A DNA stretch of 64,000 nt from NCBI GenBank assembly GCA_918807975.1, contig OU964921.1, positions 9,519,498 to 9,583,497 of the forward strand. Reading direction: 5' to 3'. Below, one piece after another: positions 31,385 through 43,500 of the stretch. Each line of letters starts with the position of its first letter. The stretch's first letter is position 1. Source of the stretch: Aplidium turbinatum. Lineage: Eukaryota; Chordata; Ascidiacea; Aplousobranchia; Polyclinidae. A model generated the notes under the pieces. The model saw only the letters and a program-made list of their open reading frames with translations, was not told the DNA's origin and did not search any database. The position numbers were made by a program, and so were the translations under genes.

Positions 31385-33634
31385 TAGAGATGTAAATGCA
31401 AAAAAAAACGAACCGTTTTTTTAAAAAAAAAACTTGAGCCAAAAAAAACACTCGTTTTTTGGTTTTTTTTGTTTTTTTTTCATATTTTTCTGGAAAAGTT
31501 GCAATTTTTTTGCAATTTACAGCTTAGTTTCATGATAGTGCTCTTGAAAAACATTAAATTACTAAAAATAGTTTTATTGGTGTGCTGAAATTCCTAAGTG
31601 TTTGTGTTTGGCAGCATATGTTCTTGCATAGTCCTATGAGGACCTATGTTGTTTCGCTTTTTTCTTCATTCTCTGGCATGTTTGTGGCAGTAGACCTGAC
31701 AAACATTGAATTAATGAAATTTGATACATGACATAATGTAGATGAGTTAATTTCTTTTTCCTTTTATGGAAGTTAGCCTATGATGTTAGTATACTGTGGT
31801 ACTGGTTATTCTTGTACACACTCAATGGGTTGACGAAATTTTGACAAAACAAGGTGGCAGTATTCAGTACACACATTTACCTTGTTCGTGGACGTGGTAA
31901 TTTACTAATGCAAGCTATTGCCAATAGCTTGTTTAAACATGTTTTGTAACTGATAGCTTGCCAACGATGTATATGCTTTATAAATGTTGAAACAGAAGTA
32001 GCCTATTCTTTTCGTGTGTTGTAAGATCTTGGATTGGACACTTCGTCATTGATGCTTCTTGCAGATTATTTGGGACATATAATGCAAGAGACCTTATCAC
32101 TGATATTTTTAGCTGTCAAAAGTTAGTGCATTTGTCAGAAAAGGTTTAGGTTAATGTTCCTTTCAAATGCCCACCACCCATGTTGACTATTGCTAGTAAC
32201 TACCATTCTACCAACCTTGAATGAAGAAATTTTTCCTTTAAAGTGGAGTTTTTCAGCACTGCTCAGTGCTCAGTGTTCACATAGTGAATAAATGCTTTAT
32301 AATGCTTTTCCTGACAAGAATAAAGTTTTACCCATATTCCCACAATGCAGGATAAAGATACAAAACAAACATCAAAGATGAAAACTTATTTTATTTGAGA
32401 ACTAGGCCTACTGCTTTTTGAGATAAAAAGAAATTGACCTCTTGTCGTTACGCACCAATAAAACCATGATGCAAACTTTAATTTTTTTTTATTGGGCAGA
32501 GGAAAGATTGACGAAAAGTTAGGCAAAAACAAAAAAGTGCTAAAGTCTCAAAGTTCTGCAAACTAGTTCAAATTGGATGGATTAAGTGCAACCAATAACC
32601 ATACTTCTTTTAAACATGTGTATGACAGCACAATGGTGTGATTAAGGGAAAACAAATATGACTATGACGTCACAAAGGATTATTGAATCTCTTCAGGGAA
32701 AATAAAAAAACATCAAAACGTTTCCATCTTTCACTACATTTAAATGTGATTTGGGCTAAAAGTTGGGACTTTAGCACTACACTGCTTTTGCCAAACTTGT
32801 CATCAATCTTTCTTCTACCCAATTATTTTTTTTTTTAATTTACGCACCATGGTTTTATTGGTGCGTAACGACAAGAGGTTAATTTCTTTTTAGCTCAAAA
32901 AGTAGTAGCCGAAACTTGTTTTAATATTCAGAAACAGATAGCCCACCCCATAAAACATGGGGGTAGAGCTAAAACTTATGTAAATATGTTGAGCGGTTCT
33001 TGAGATATGGCCGTTTTTCTATTGCTCCTTATCTATAAAGCCACTTAGTGGCTAAGGTTATTTCACTTATAACTCGAGAACCGCTTGTGTGATTTTCATC
33101 ACGTTTGCACCAAATGCACATCAACTGGAACAATCTCTTGACGTTGTACTGGTAATGGTGTGCTGGGGAAAAGTGCCTTTGTGAAGTAGAGAAACAGGAC
33201 CCTGACCACCTAGTCCTAACGTAACATGCCCATTAACCAAAATCCCAGGTGGCTTCGAAACTGTACACGAGTGTGGTACTGCATTTAACAACTGGCTGAA
33301 CCAAATTACAGACAATACTTGAGATGTGCCAACCATAGGACACTGTGTTACTATTTGAGTCGATGAGAAACCTTTATGGCTCGTGTGTTGAGACTTGAGA
33401 GACATATTGTCTCATTTGAAAGATGTTATACGAGTTATGAGACTATTTTTTTGTTGAAAGAGACGCTATTGCAATGAGTTTACCCTAATTGCTGCATATT
33501 GTGACATTTAATAAAAAAATAGGTAAAAAAAAACAAAAAAAAACGAATAAAAAACAAAAAAAAACGATAAAAAACAAAAAAAACGAGCTCGTTTTTTTTA
33601 AAAACAAAAAAAAACCGTTTTTTTACATCTCTAG
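31385..33634 (-). mobile_element. inner copy of the same hAT family, inverted, 2250 bp
   Basis: Ends TAGAGATGTAAATGC (31385) and TTTTTTTACATCTCTA (ending 33634). TSD GTCCTATG (31377-31384 and 33635-33642). Reverse complement of the outer copy throughout. It keeps the uninterrupted form of both target sites: CATAGGAC at 33334-33341 and TTA at 33374-33376. It contains an internal hairpin (about 32390-32930, arms holding CTTGTCGTTACGCACCAATA). Confidence 0.93.
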
Positions 33635-35726
33635 TCCTATGGTTGGCACATCTCCAGTATTGTCTGTAATTTGGTTCAGCCAGTTGTTAAATGCAGTACC
33701 ACACTCGTGTACAGTTTCGAAGCCACCTGGGATTTTGGTTAATGGGCATGTTACGTTAAGACCAGGTGGTCAGGGTCCTGTTTCTCTACTTCACAAAGGC
33801 ACTTTTCACCAGCACACCACACCATTACCAGTACAACGTCAAGAGATTGTTCCAGTTGATGTGCATTTGGTGCAAACGTGATGAAAATCACACAAGCGGT
33901 TCTCGAGTTATAAGTGAAATAACCTTAGCCACTAAGTGGCTTTATAGATAAGGAGCAATAGAAAAACGGCCATATCTCAAGAACCGCTCAACATATTTAC
34001 ATAAGTTTTAGCTCTACCCCCATGTTTTATGGGGTGGGCTATCGGTTTATGAATATTAAAACAAGTTTTGGCTACTACTTTTTGAGCTAAAAAGAAATTA
34101 ACCTCTTGTCGTTACGCACCAATAAAACCATGGTGCGTAAATTAAAAAAAAAAAAAATTGGGTAGAAGAAAGATTGATGACAAGTTTGGCAAAAGCAGTG
34201 TAGTGCTAAAGTCCCAACTTTTAGCCCAAATCACATTTAAATGTAGTGAAAGATGGAAACGTTTTGATGTTTTTTTATTTTCCCTGAAGAGATTCAATAA
34301 TCCTTTGTGACGTCATAGTCATGTTTGTTTTCCCTTAATCACACCATTGTGCTGTCATAGACATGTTTAAAAGAAGTATGGTTATTGGTTGCACTTAATC
34401 CATCCAATTTGAACTAGTTTGCAGAACTTTGAGACTTTAGCACTTTTTTTGTTTTTGCCTAACTTTTCGTCAATCTTTCCTCTGCCCAATAAAAAAAATT
34501 AAAGTTTGCATCATGGTTTTATTGGTGCGTAACGACAAGAGGTCAATTTCTTTTTATCTCAAAAAACAGTAGGCCTAGTTCTCAAATAAAATAAGTTTTC
34601 ATCTTTGATGTTTGTTTTGTATCTTTATCCTGCATTGTGGGAATATGGGTAAAACTTTATTCTTGTCAGGAAAAGCATTATAAAGCATTTATTCACTATG
34701 TGAACACTAAGCACTGAGCAGTGCTGAAAAACTCCACTTTAAAGGAAAAACTTCTTCATTCAAGGTTGGTAGAATGGTAGTTACTAGCAATAGTCAACAT
34801 GGGTGGTGGGCATTTGAAAGGAACATTAACCTAAACCTTTTCTGACAAATGCACTAACTTTTGACAGCTAAAAATATCAGTGATAAGGTCTCTTGCATTA
34901 TATGTCCCGAATAATCTGCAAGAAGCATCAATGACGAAGTGTCCAATCCAAGATCTTACAACACACGAAAAGAATACTTCTGTTTCAACATTTATAAAGC
35001 ATATACATCGTTGGCAAGCTATCAGTTACAAAACATGTTTAAACAAGCTATTGGCAATAGCTTGCATTAGTAAATTATCACGTCCACAAACAAGGTAAAT
35101 GTGTGTACTGAATACTGCCACCTTGTTTTGTCAAAATTTCGTCAACCCATTGAGTGTGTACAAGAATAACCAGTACCACAGTATACTAACATCATAGGCT
35201 AACTTCCATAAAAGGAAAAAGAAATTAACTCATCTACATTATGTCATGTATCAAATTTCATTAATTCAATGTTTGTCAGGTCTACTGCCACAAAACATGC
35301 CAGAGAATGAAGAAGAAAGCGAAACAACATAGGTCCTCATAGGACTATGCAAGAACATATGCTGCCAAACACAAACACTTAGGAATTTCAGCACACCAAT
35401 AAAACTATTTTTAGTAATTTAATGTTTTTCAAGAGCACTATAATGAAACTAAGCTGTAAATTGCAAAAAAATTGCAACTTTTCCAGAAAAATATGAAAAA
35501 AAACAAAAAAAACCAAAAAACGAGTGTTTTTTTTGGCTCAAGTTTTTTTTGAAAAAAAACACGTTTTTCTTAAAAAAAAACGGTTCGTTTTTTTTGCATT
35601 TACATCTCTACGTGTAACAGATAGAAACAATTGACAAGGGAGCCTTTGTTTTCGGAGAGAAGCCAGTCTTTAAACTTCACCAATAGCGAGTTGAAACGTC
35701 GCTTTATCATCCCCATTCCTATCAGA

Positions 35727-36109
35727 AAACAGTGTACCAGCCTCATTTTTGTAATCAAATATCGATTTCGCTTTTAAAGCATCTTCAGTTTGATACTGTC
35801 AAGAGCAAGATAATAATAAAAAATTCTTCAAAGGTTAAAAGTTTAGATATTATGACGTAACAATGCATGTTGCGCCACCATGGAAACAATGAAACAAATT
35901 ACTGTATCATATAATTTTGCAAATTATCATATACAGTAATTTGCTTTATTGTTTCCATGGTGGCGCAACAGGTTGTTACGTCATAATATCTAAACTTTTA
36001 ACCTTTGAAAAAATTTTTATTATTATTTTGCTCTTGACAATATCAAACTGAAGATGCTTTAAAAGCGAAATCGATATTTGATTACAAAAATGAGGCTGGT
36101 ACACTGTTT
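35727..36109. repeat. long hairpin (foldback), arms about 185 bp
   Basis: The left arm from AAACAGTGTACCAGCCTCAT pairs with the right arm ending ATGAGGCTGGTACACTGTTT. The centre is near 35920, with GTTTCCATGGTGGCGCAAC on both sides. A small length difference marks one arm (TGCATGTTGCG against AGGTTGTTACG). No convincing TSD. Confidence 0.85.
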
Positions 36110-37060
36110 GTTGTGTTGAGCAACAGGACGAGACTAATGATAAGAGACAGTCAACCGCTTCAAGTGGACAGTTTGCTGGGTGGTTCACTAAAAACAGAAA
36201 AGTTTTATTAGTCCATTCCTATCAGTATACAGGAATGGAGGAACCATTTTAAAAGTAGGCGGGTCCAGAGGCGCAGCAGTCAAAGTCAAACCAACTTCTG
36301 GGGGGCAAAGCTCCCCAGATCTCCATAACATTGTTGCATTCTTGAAATCGTTTATACATTGTGTTTTCATGATTGTCTTTCGTGCCAACAAGCGAAAAGT
36401 TTCCATTTTTGGGCCCGATTTGGCCAAAACAATTACAAAATTGTTAAATTGCTCTATAGCGCTGTAAGTTACAAAATATGGCGATGCACACAAACAAAAA
36501 TTTAGGCAACAATACACACACAGCTATAATACCACATAGGAGTAATAATCTGCAGCATTATACAGTAGGTGCATACATATACATACATGCATACATAGGT
36601 GCATACATATACACTACGTGCATATGTAGGCTAATGATATCATTGTTTTAACCATAGAGAATTGTATTGATTGATTGCTCCACCAATCACACGCAACCAC
36701 ACCCACATGTGCTGCCCATCAATAGCGGGGTTAACAGAAAAGTTTGAAGATTGGATTTCATCATTGAGCTATCAAAGATACTAGTGTGTATCAAATGAGT
36801 GAAGACCTTTTTTGGAACTCCCTCTCTGATTTTCCGTTTTTAAAGAGATTTGGCTGTCAAAAGTGGGTGGGCCAGGCCCACCCAGACAGTAAAGTAGGTG
36901 GGTCCAGGCTCACGTGGTTCCTCCATGCCTGTTTCAGTGTTGCGGTGGAGACTTTTCTCGGTCGGAAAAGACGTTCTGAAGCCCAATCGGGCAGGATTCA
37001 GTGACTTAAATTTTAAAACGCTTGTATTTTTGAAGTTGCAGTTGAATAGTTCCTTTTAAA
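36110..37060 (+). pseudogene. hAT transposase C-terminus, interrupted by a TIR element
   Basis: At 36213-36224 and again from 36928 the codons give SIPIS and VAVET. After a frameshift come [20 protein letters not shown] and KTLVFLKLQLN. This is the hAT dimerisation motif, as in the copy at 47540-48130 ([19 protein letters not shown]). A 0.7-kb element (36231-36929) sits within these codons. The upstream part (36110-36210) is too decayed to read. Confidence 0.6.
36231..36929. mobile_element. hAT-like element, CAGG(A/C)ATGGAGGAACC ends
   Basis: Left end CAGGAATGGAGGAACC, right end GGTTCCTCCATGCCTG, with subterminal GTAGG(C/T)GGGTCCAG on both sides. Flanks TATCAGTA and TTTCAGTG share 6 of 8 bases, an old TSD at best. 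A GTGCATACATATACA simple repeat lies at about 36570-36630. No coding region. Confidence 0.6.
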
Positions 37061-37126
37061 AGATGCCTCTGGAACGTGTGAAAACATTACGACGTTTAAA
37101 TGGTAGTGCAAGTGAATGTGGTAGGC

Positions 37127-37543
37127 CATGGCCACCTAAAGATACGGCCTGATTTGTCACATTTTGCAGAAATTTCTAGGTTTTTCTAACTTTGGGCGAA
37201 CGTTTAAATAATTTTTTCTAAAAATTAGATTTTTACGCTTTCTGTATTCTTTTCCCCAGATGACACAATAGGTTTTAACATCCTCACATGTTGAAAAACA
37301 AAGAAAATTTGATTTTGTAAATTTTAGTCAGACTGTTAATTTTCAATAACAGTCTGATTTTGCGTTTTTCAACTTACTTTTTCTCATTTGCTACTGCTTC
37401 CCCAAGGCAACAAAAAAGTTTTTTGTCATTAGGAAACTGCAAAAAGTAAAAATTTCTCAAAAAATGTCAGTCAAGCACTAGCAGTAGCTGTAATCAAAAT
37501 CTGCAAAATGTGACAAATCAGGCCGCATCTCCAGGTGGCCATG
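37127..37543. mobile_element. MITE, CATGGCCACCT ends, 417 bp
   Basis: Left end CATGGCCACCT with CTGATTTGTCACATTTTGCA nearby; right end TGCAAAATGTGACAAATCAG ... AGGTGGCCATG. A GGTAGGC repeat flanks it (37120-37126 and 37544-37550). Superfamily unknown. Confidence 0.75.
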
Positions 37544-37550
37544 GGTAGGC

Positions 37551-39240
37551 CTACTGAAATGTGATATCTTTCATTTTGAAAACCACTTTGAATTCACAAG
37601 GTACTTCAATAGAGCTTTCCAGTGTCAACTCAAGACACAAGTAGAGGGAGCGCGACCTACTTATGATCCGAGTAACGGAAATGCGTTACTTTGGATCGAC
37701 TGGTAGAGGTAGCGTGCTGCTTTCAGAGTAACGGTTGCTTAGCTTCTCTCTGGTTATGAAAATGTTCACATTGAGTTTGTATTTGCATTTGTATCGTGAC
37801 TTTCGATATTGTGTTCTGTTGGCATTGTTTAGTCTTATAATTTTATTTGTTTACGTAGCTTAAGTGTTGTTTGTATTGCGCCATCAAAACCAAGCCGGAC
37901 TACAATCAAGAAGAGTCAATTTGGATGTTCAGGGGACGCGGGCTTGTGTTCAATTAACTTTCAAAACAGCGGCTTTGTAAACAAAACGGACAAAGAAAAA
38001 AGTTCAACAAAGAGTTTTTTGGCGTTACAAAGGGAGCGATACAATAAAACTGTTTTACCAATGCTTTCGAGCCCGAGACAGCTTACCTTAACAAAACAAA
38101 CGTGAGTACACATTTGGACATAGTGAAGAAACTATTGTATTTGCTGAAAGAAGCGGACCCAAGCGTACTGTGTTATCATCTTTTGTCATCACAGCAATGT
38201 GTTTGGTACTTTCTGGTGTAGTTCAAAGTTTCCCCAACATTGTGGTGCCCTGAAGATATTGCACAAACAATCGTCACAGTTCGCGCATCATTTAATAGCT
38301 GCGGCTTATCACGGAGATTGACTTTGCGAATTCCGCTTCAAAATAACGTGCCGCTAAAGCGTGTTGTTCAACTATATTTAATCCAGTGTAGAAATGTTTA
38401 TAAAAGCAGAGCTTCAGTGTAATCTGTTGTAACTTTATCTTGGCAATTGCGGAACTATTGGTGGGCTACACGCATCCATCAAATTGGACGAAAGGTTCCT
38501 CAAATGGGCCATGAATTCATCGATAAGCGTTTTTTCTTTTCTAAAAAACATCTCTCAGTTTGCTTACCATGTGTATTAATTCTGTATTCTACAATCCAGT
38601 ACACACTGAAGACAAGTAATGAAATTGGTTAGAGTGTTGGTAGACTGCACAGGTTGGGAGCACAAGAATAACAACGACCATACTACAATGAATCAAAAAA
38701 ATTATGTGCAATGTATTGGCGTGGAATGTAATTGGTCGATTCGTGTGCAGCAGCTAACTACGTAACACCACAAAATGCAAACAAAATGATAATATAAACA
38801 ATAACTTTTTATTATAATTTGCACATTTGTAAGACATGACCTGTTTTATGTCCTTTATACAATAATATGCAATTACACATACTTTAATTTATTTATATAT
38901 TTGGTTCAGACCAGAAGATAGAGGTCCATAGAAACACGCCAGCACACACATACAAATAAAATAATTGAAAATCAAACAACTAGCATTGTACGGTTATAAT
39001 GTTGTAAATACATTGAACGAGCGAAACACTCAGAGGTTATTAACGCTTTGATATAGGAGTTAGAAGAGCTGCAACACCGATTTACAAAGCTAGCAATGCT
39101 ATTCCGTAGCAGGGCATAAAAAGTGTTCACGTTGTGGTTTACTTGGATGTGACTAATGCGCAAATTTTAGGCAATTTAAACAAAATTCTGAACGAGTTGT
39201 TATATGCGACTTTCAGACGATTAAAAGCTGATATTGAATG
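37551..39240. other. no recognisable gene
   Basis: Unique-looking sequence with short ORFs only (for example 38240-38422). No domain, hairpin or repeat recognised. GAGTAACG...ATGCGTTACTTTGGATC occurs at about 37670. Confidence 0.35.
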
Positions 39241-40014
39241 CAGGGGTGGGCAATCTTTTTAACACAAGGGCCAGTTAGGAAAATGTAATGCTCACAGGAG
39301 GGCCCAAATCAAATAAGCAGTAATTCATATTTTCATAGGTCTAAAACAAATTAGCATAAAACGAAATACGTAAATTAGCACACAAAAAAACAAGCCTAAA
39401 ACAAACAAGATTATATTGTACTGACTAATGAGCTTCTAGGCTACAACGCTGACTAATTCTACGGCAGTTTTGTAAGTGTTGTCTACTTTTCACCTCCCTA
39501 GGAGCCCGTGTCGTCGTGTGATCGATCTATGCGCTGATGTTGCCAGGTACTAAATGCGTTTATAGTGCGATGTAATTCCCACACCTCGATTGTGAATTCG
39601 GAAATAACTTTGTCTTACAATTCCAATAATGCCTTTCTCATACGGATCGGCTCAGTACAACTTAACAGCCTTCATTCAAAACCAGCTGTGAAATATAACA
39701 TCTCAGTCAATCTGCGTGGCAAATTTCTGTTACCCCTTGACCATACCAGACAAGTGTATTATTGTTGCAAAACAATTCTTTACCATAACAACGTGACATA
39801 AGTAAAACTTTATGAATGAAGATTGTTTTGTAATAGATGCTTCCCTTTCGAGTTCAACTGCTTTAGTTTAGTGTAGCGGTGTAGCCTATGGGGTACATCG
39901 CACTTCAAACAGGAAACTGAAAGAGCAAAAGTTCCAACATGAAAATAGTTGGAAGATGAAGGGCCACACAAAAATGTAAAAGGGCCGCATGCGCCCGCAC
40001 GTTGCCCACCCCTG
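39241..40014. mobile_element. non-autonomous hAT element, CAGGGGTGGGCAA ends
   Basis: 774 bp. Left CAGGGGTGGGCAATC, right GTTGCCCACCCCTG; GGGCC words lie close to each end. Flanks ATTGAATG and CTTTAATG agree at 6 of 8 bases. No transposase seen. Confidence 0.78.
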
Positions 40015-40372
40015 CTTTAATGGTTAAGTTTAGCATTGCTTGTTTAAACTTTAACAATTGACAAATATGAAAATTGACATCTCAGAACATCTTATGTAAA
40101 CGTAAACGTTGTAAATTGACTTTCAACCGATAGATGAAGCAGTAATAGTGCGATGAGTTCAGAACTCTTCACTGTTACAACATGAAATAGAATGAATGAT
40201 ATGGCAGGCAACAGACTGGTATTTGATACCAAAAATAACTCATGAATCAGGTTGAATAATTAGAAATTTGAAAACCATCGTCGTGGGAGGCTTTGTCCAT
40301 TTATAATTACGCAACATCTTCGTGTTCAAAAACTTGTTTCAGCTCTTTGTCGCTGGATGATCCAGTTCGATT

Positions 40373-40516
40373 TCAATTGGTTGTATAAATTCGCATTCCC
40401 TTTTCGATTTTAGTCCGGCACATGGGGCAGTTGCGCAAAGCAACTGAACATTCCATGCAACAACACAGGTGATTGCAAGGAAAAAATAAAACCTCTTTGT
40501 TTCTGTCCAAACAAAC
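40373..40516 (-). CDS. IAP terminal exon: RING finger
   Basis: Reads [19 protein letters not shown], then [15 protein letters not shown] and [13 protein letters not shown] before the stop. With the Cys of the previous exon this is a complete C3HC4 RING of IAP type (PC-x-H-L-x2-C-x2-C...C-P-x-C-R). It ends 13 residues after the last Arg, as in IAPs whose C-terminal tail supports RING dimerisation and E2 activation. Confidence 0.93.
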   Translation of the reverse strand, partial: VCLDRNKEVLFFPCNHLCCCMECSVALRNCPMCRTKIEKGMRIYTTN

Positions 40517-43500
40517 CTAAGAAAGTATTAACACAATTATTATTGCTATTTATTATAGTTTATATCATTCAAAGTCACATTGAGCAGCATGCATTGCATA
40601 CATACGGATTCTCGGAATTAGTTATTCAACATCAACTTTCTGTTTGCTTCTTGTCTCAACTCAAGATATTCAAATACTAACAGTGCTCGGATCCACACGT
40701 CTTTGGAAAGCTACAATCTACATGTTCTACAGAAGTTTCTGCCAAGACCAAGGACAGGCTGAGTTGAAGACGTTCCGTTACGCAATTTCTGGAGTTAATC
40801 CTCTCATTAAAATTTTAGTTTCTAAGAAATTTCATCGGTATCTCAATAATATATACCGTGATTAACAAATCAACAAAAACAAAATTGCTATTAATGTGTT
40901 CAAAATTGAAGGGGGCGCAAAGCATATGATTATTGCTAAAATGAGGCGTGTCAGTAAAAAGGTTGAGAACCACTGAGTTAAACGATTTTGAGTTAAAAGA
41001 GTTTTGTTAAATCATTGCAGATGCCATCACAACTTAATAAATTACAACTGCATACCGAAAAGAAAACAACTTATTTTAAATTACGATTACCTCAGTAAGA
41101 AAAACTCTACAAAAGTATGATTTGATAAACGGTCGTAACTTCGATTACGGTAAGTACTTATAATCTTCAAACTACTCACTACAGTGCGCATGAAAAACGT
41201 AGGTAATGCAAGACAGTGCATAACCACTGCATAAATGTTTTTTATATTATATTATCAGACAAAACTTACTTTGCATAGCTGTTCGTCCAACAAATCTTCA
41301 AATTTACTCTCAAGCTTGTGTTGACTCCCTGCATCTTTGATCTTTGTGGAAGCAAGGGTGGTATCACCGCCGTTTAGAGATGACGACAGCATCCCAGAAG
41401 CAGGTGACGCATCTGCGGCATCTCGAGGTTCACTCTGAAGATAGGCATCACAGAAATGATGATAACACGTAAGATGATAGCCATACAAAAATGACGACAC
41501 GACTACTGAACAAAAGGTTAATGCAACTCAACCATAGCGTACAACATCTAGGCATATGCATTAATGAAAATAGCACCAATAGTTATCAATTGGATTGCAA
41601 TCGAACAAAAGTCATTGAAAACCGAATTCACCTCCATGTTAGATTCGTGGTTCCATTGACTGCTGCTTCTAGCTGAGTTCATGCTACTGTTCACAGGCGA
41701 CGCATGTCCGTTACGTAATTGTGTGGGAACAAGTGTGGAAGCCTCTGCTGCAGTACTTGGCTCATTTCTCGTGTTATTCTGTTAAAAAAAACGGACTTGA
41801 CTCTTAGCAGTTAAAAAGCCCCCAAAGTAGTGTTTTTATGAATCATGCCAAATGTATTATAATATTCCTGATGAAAGCTACTGTTTGTAGCATAAGACAA
41901 GCCCTCGTGCGCAACATGTCACTCTTTATGTTTCAATTACATCTTTTCTTGTTTTATTTTAGCCTCGCGATCGTGGTTTTTCCCTACAAAAACGTAACGT
42001 ATCCTCTGTTGTTAACGTTTTAAATTTCTAACACACCGTGGACAATGCCTTTCTAAAACAGACGTTGCCAAAGCTGAGTACTAAAATTGAGTCTTAACTA
42101 TGGTTACCACATTCCCTTATGTAGCTGGTAAATTCCAGCCAAATATTTTTGTATTAAAATCTGTACATTTATGGCAGTTTACCTCCCACAGTTCAATGAA
42201 TTTATCTATGAACGGTAAATTAGTGCTCGACGGGAACCTCTGGATTGAAACCAGCACAAAATATAAAATATTTACCTCTATGTTAGAATCACGGTTCCAT
42301 TGACTGCTGCTACTTGGTAAGTTCATGTTACTGTTTACAGGCGACGCATGTCCGTTGCGTAAATGTATAGGAACAAGTGTGGAAGGCTCTGTAGCAGCGA
42401 TTGGTGTATCTCTTGTGTCAAGCTGTAAAAAATCGGACTTATAAAATCATAAAAAAACCAAAACAAAATTTCAAAGTGGTGCTTGAATGATGCGCGTCAA
42501 GTGTATCATCATGTCCTTGAAGTAGGCCACTGTTTGTAAAACAAGAGGAACTCTCGTGCGCAAAACGTCACTTTCTGAAAGAAATCTTTGGTTCCGTCGC
42601 CCAAGACACACAGACTCTTTTCTCTATTTCGTAGGCCGTAAACGGAGGAACTATTTGCACAACCATATCGAAGTGACACGTTAATATTATCATTTTCCTA
42701 TTTGCATACAATGGTGAACAATAAACAAAAAGTGATGCATATAACGCTTGTAGATGTGAGCTTCAGAACATGAAGCGGATGTACTCAATTTTAGAAAAAA
42801 TCCCAGACTATTATGTAGTTGTCGGAGTGGCATAAGCGTGAACTAATGAAGCAAGTCCTCATGCTGCGGTCCGAATGCCGTAAGACATGAATGCCGCAGA
42901 TTCTTCTCAAATCAAAGGTGCCACTGATTATTTTTTAATGCAAACTCTTCGCAGTCTAACATGCTCTAAGTGTAAGTCTGACTTACATTTGAACCAGTAA
43001 ACCAACTTAGGTCGTGGACAGGCAAACTAACCACTTCCTCAAATCAAATACTTGACCAGTTGTGCTGCGCAATCATTTCGTATGTGAGCAGGATAAGCAT
43101 TTTCTCAATGCTTGGATTAGAGGTAGACCATATTTTAGTTGTTATATTGTATGTTTTTCTAGTATTTCTTATACACGTAAAATTATTTTTCTTTCAAAGG
43201 CTGGATATTAGAGTGGTTCAAAAAAATACAATTTTCTAGGAATCTTCCTCCACAAGGCTTAAAATGTGCCATTTCCCTATAAAAGTGCCCTTGCAAAAAA
43301 TTAGACTGATTGGAGGTCGTTTAAAGGTCAATCAGATTTTCACTTTTTTACCACATTCTGCCTATGTCAAACCCTATAGCACACAGGCCGATATTGTGTG
43401 CAAGACTCACAGAAGGGAAAATGCCCCCTATTATCTTGAAAACCACACAAGAGAATGAGCTAGACTTTGTATGATGCAGGATTGAACTTAGTGTGTATGT

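Larger units (their letters stand above)
24792..35610. mobile_element. outer copy of a 2.26-kb non-autonomous hAT family, twice interrupted
   Basis: Ends TAGAGATGTAAAAAAACG (24792) and GCATTTACATCTCTA (ending 35610), with a perfect 8-bp TSD, CGTGTAAC (24784-24791 and 35611-35618). Own sequence is 24792-25047, 31345-31384 and 33643-35610, about 2264 bp. It is broken by a Harbinger transposon and by an inverted copy of its own family. Terminal zones are runs of GTTTTTTTT around GAGCTC. No coding region is seen. Confidence 0.93.

Noticed and set aside
33121-33881. Two similar ORFs facing each other (94 and 130 codons)
   Set aside because: They are the two arms of the hAT palindrome read in opposite directions; the similarity is explained by the inverted copies, and no domain is present.
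38240-38632. 60-codon ORFs at 38240 and 38447
   Set aside because: Short, no motif, no supporting splice context.
29561-40975. CAGTGGTTTTCAACC at 29561 pairing with GGTTGAGAACCACTG ending 40975 as one 11-kb hAT element
   Set aside because: No matching 8-bp flanks, and the interval would cross the right ends of the Harbinger and outer hAT elements. They are more likely two separate, one-ended relics.
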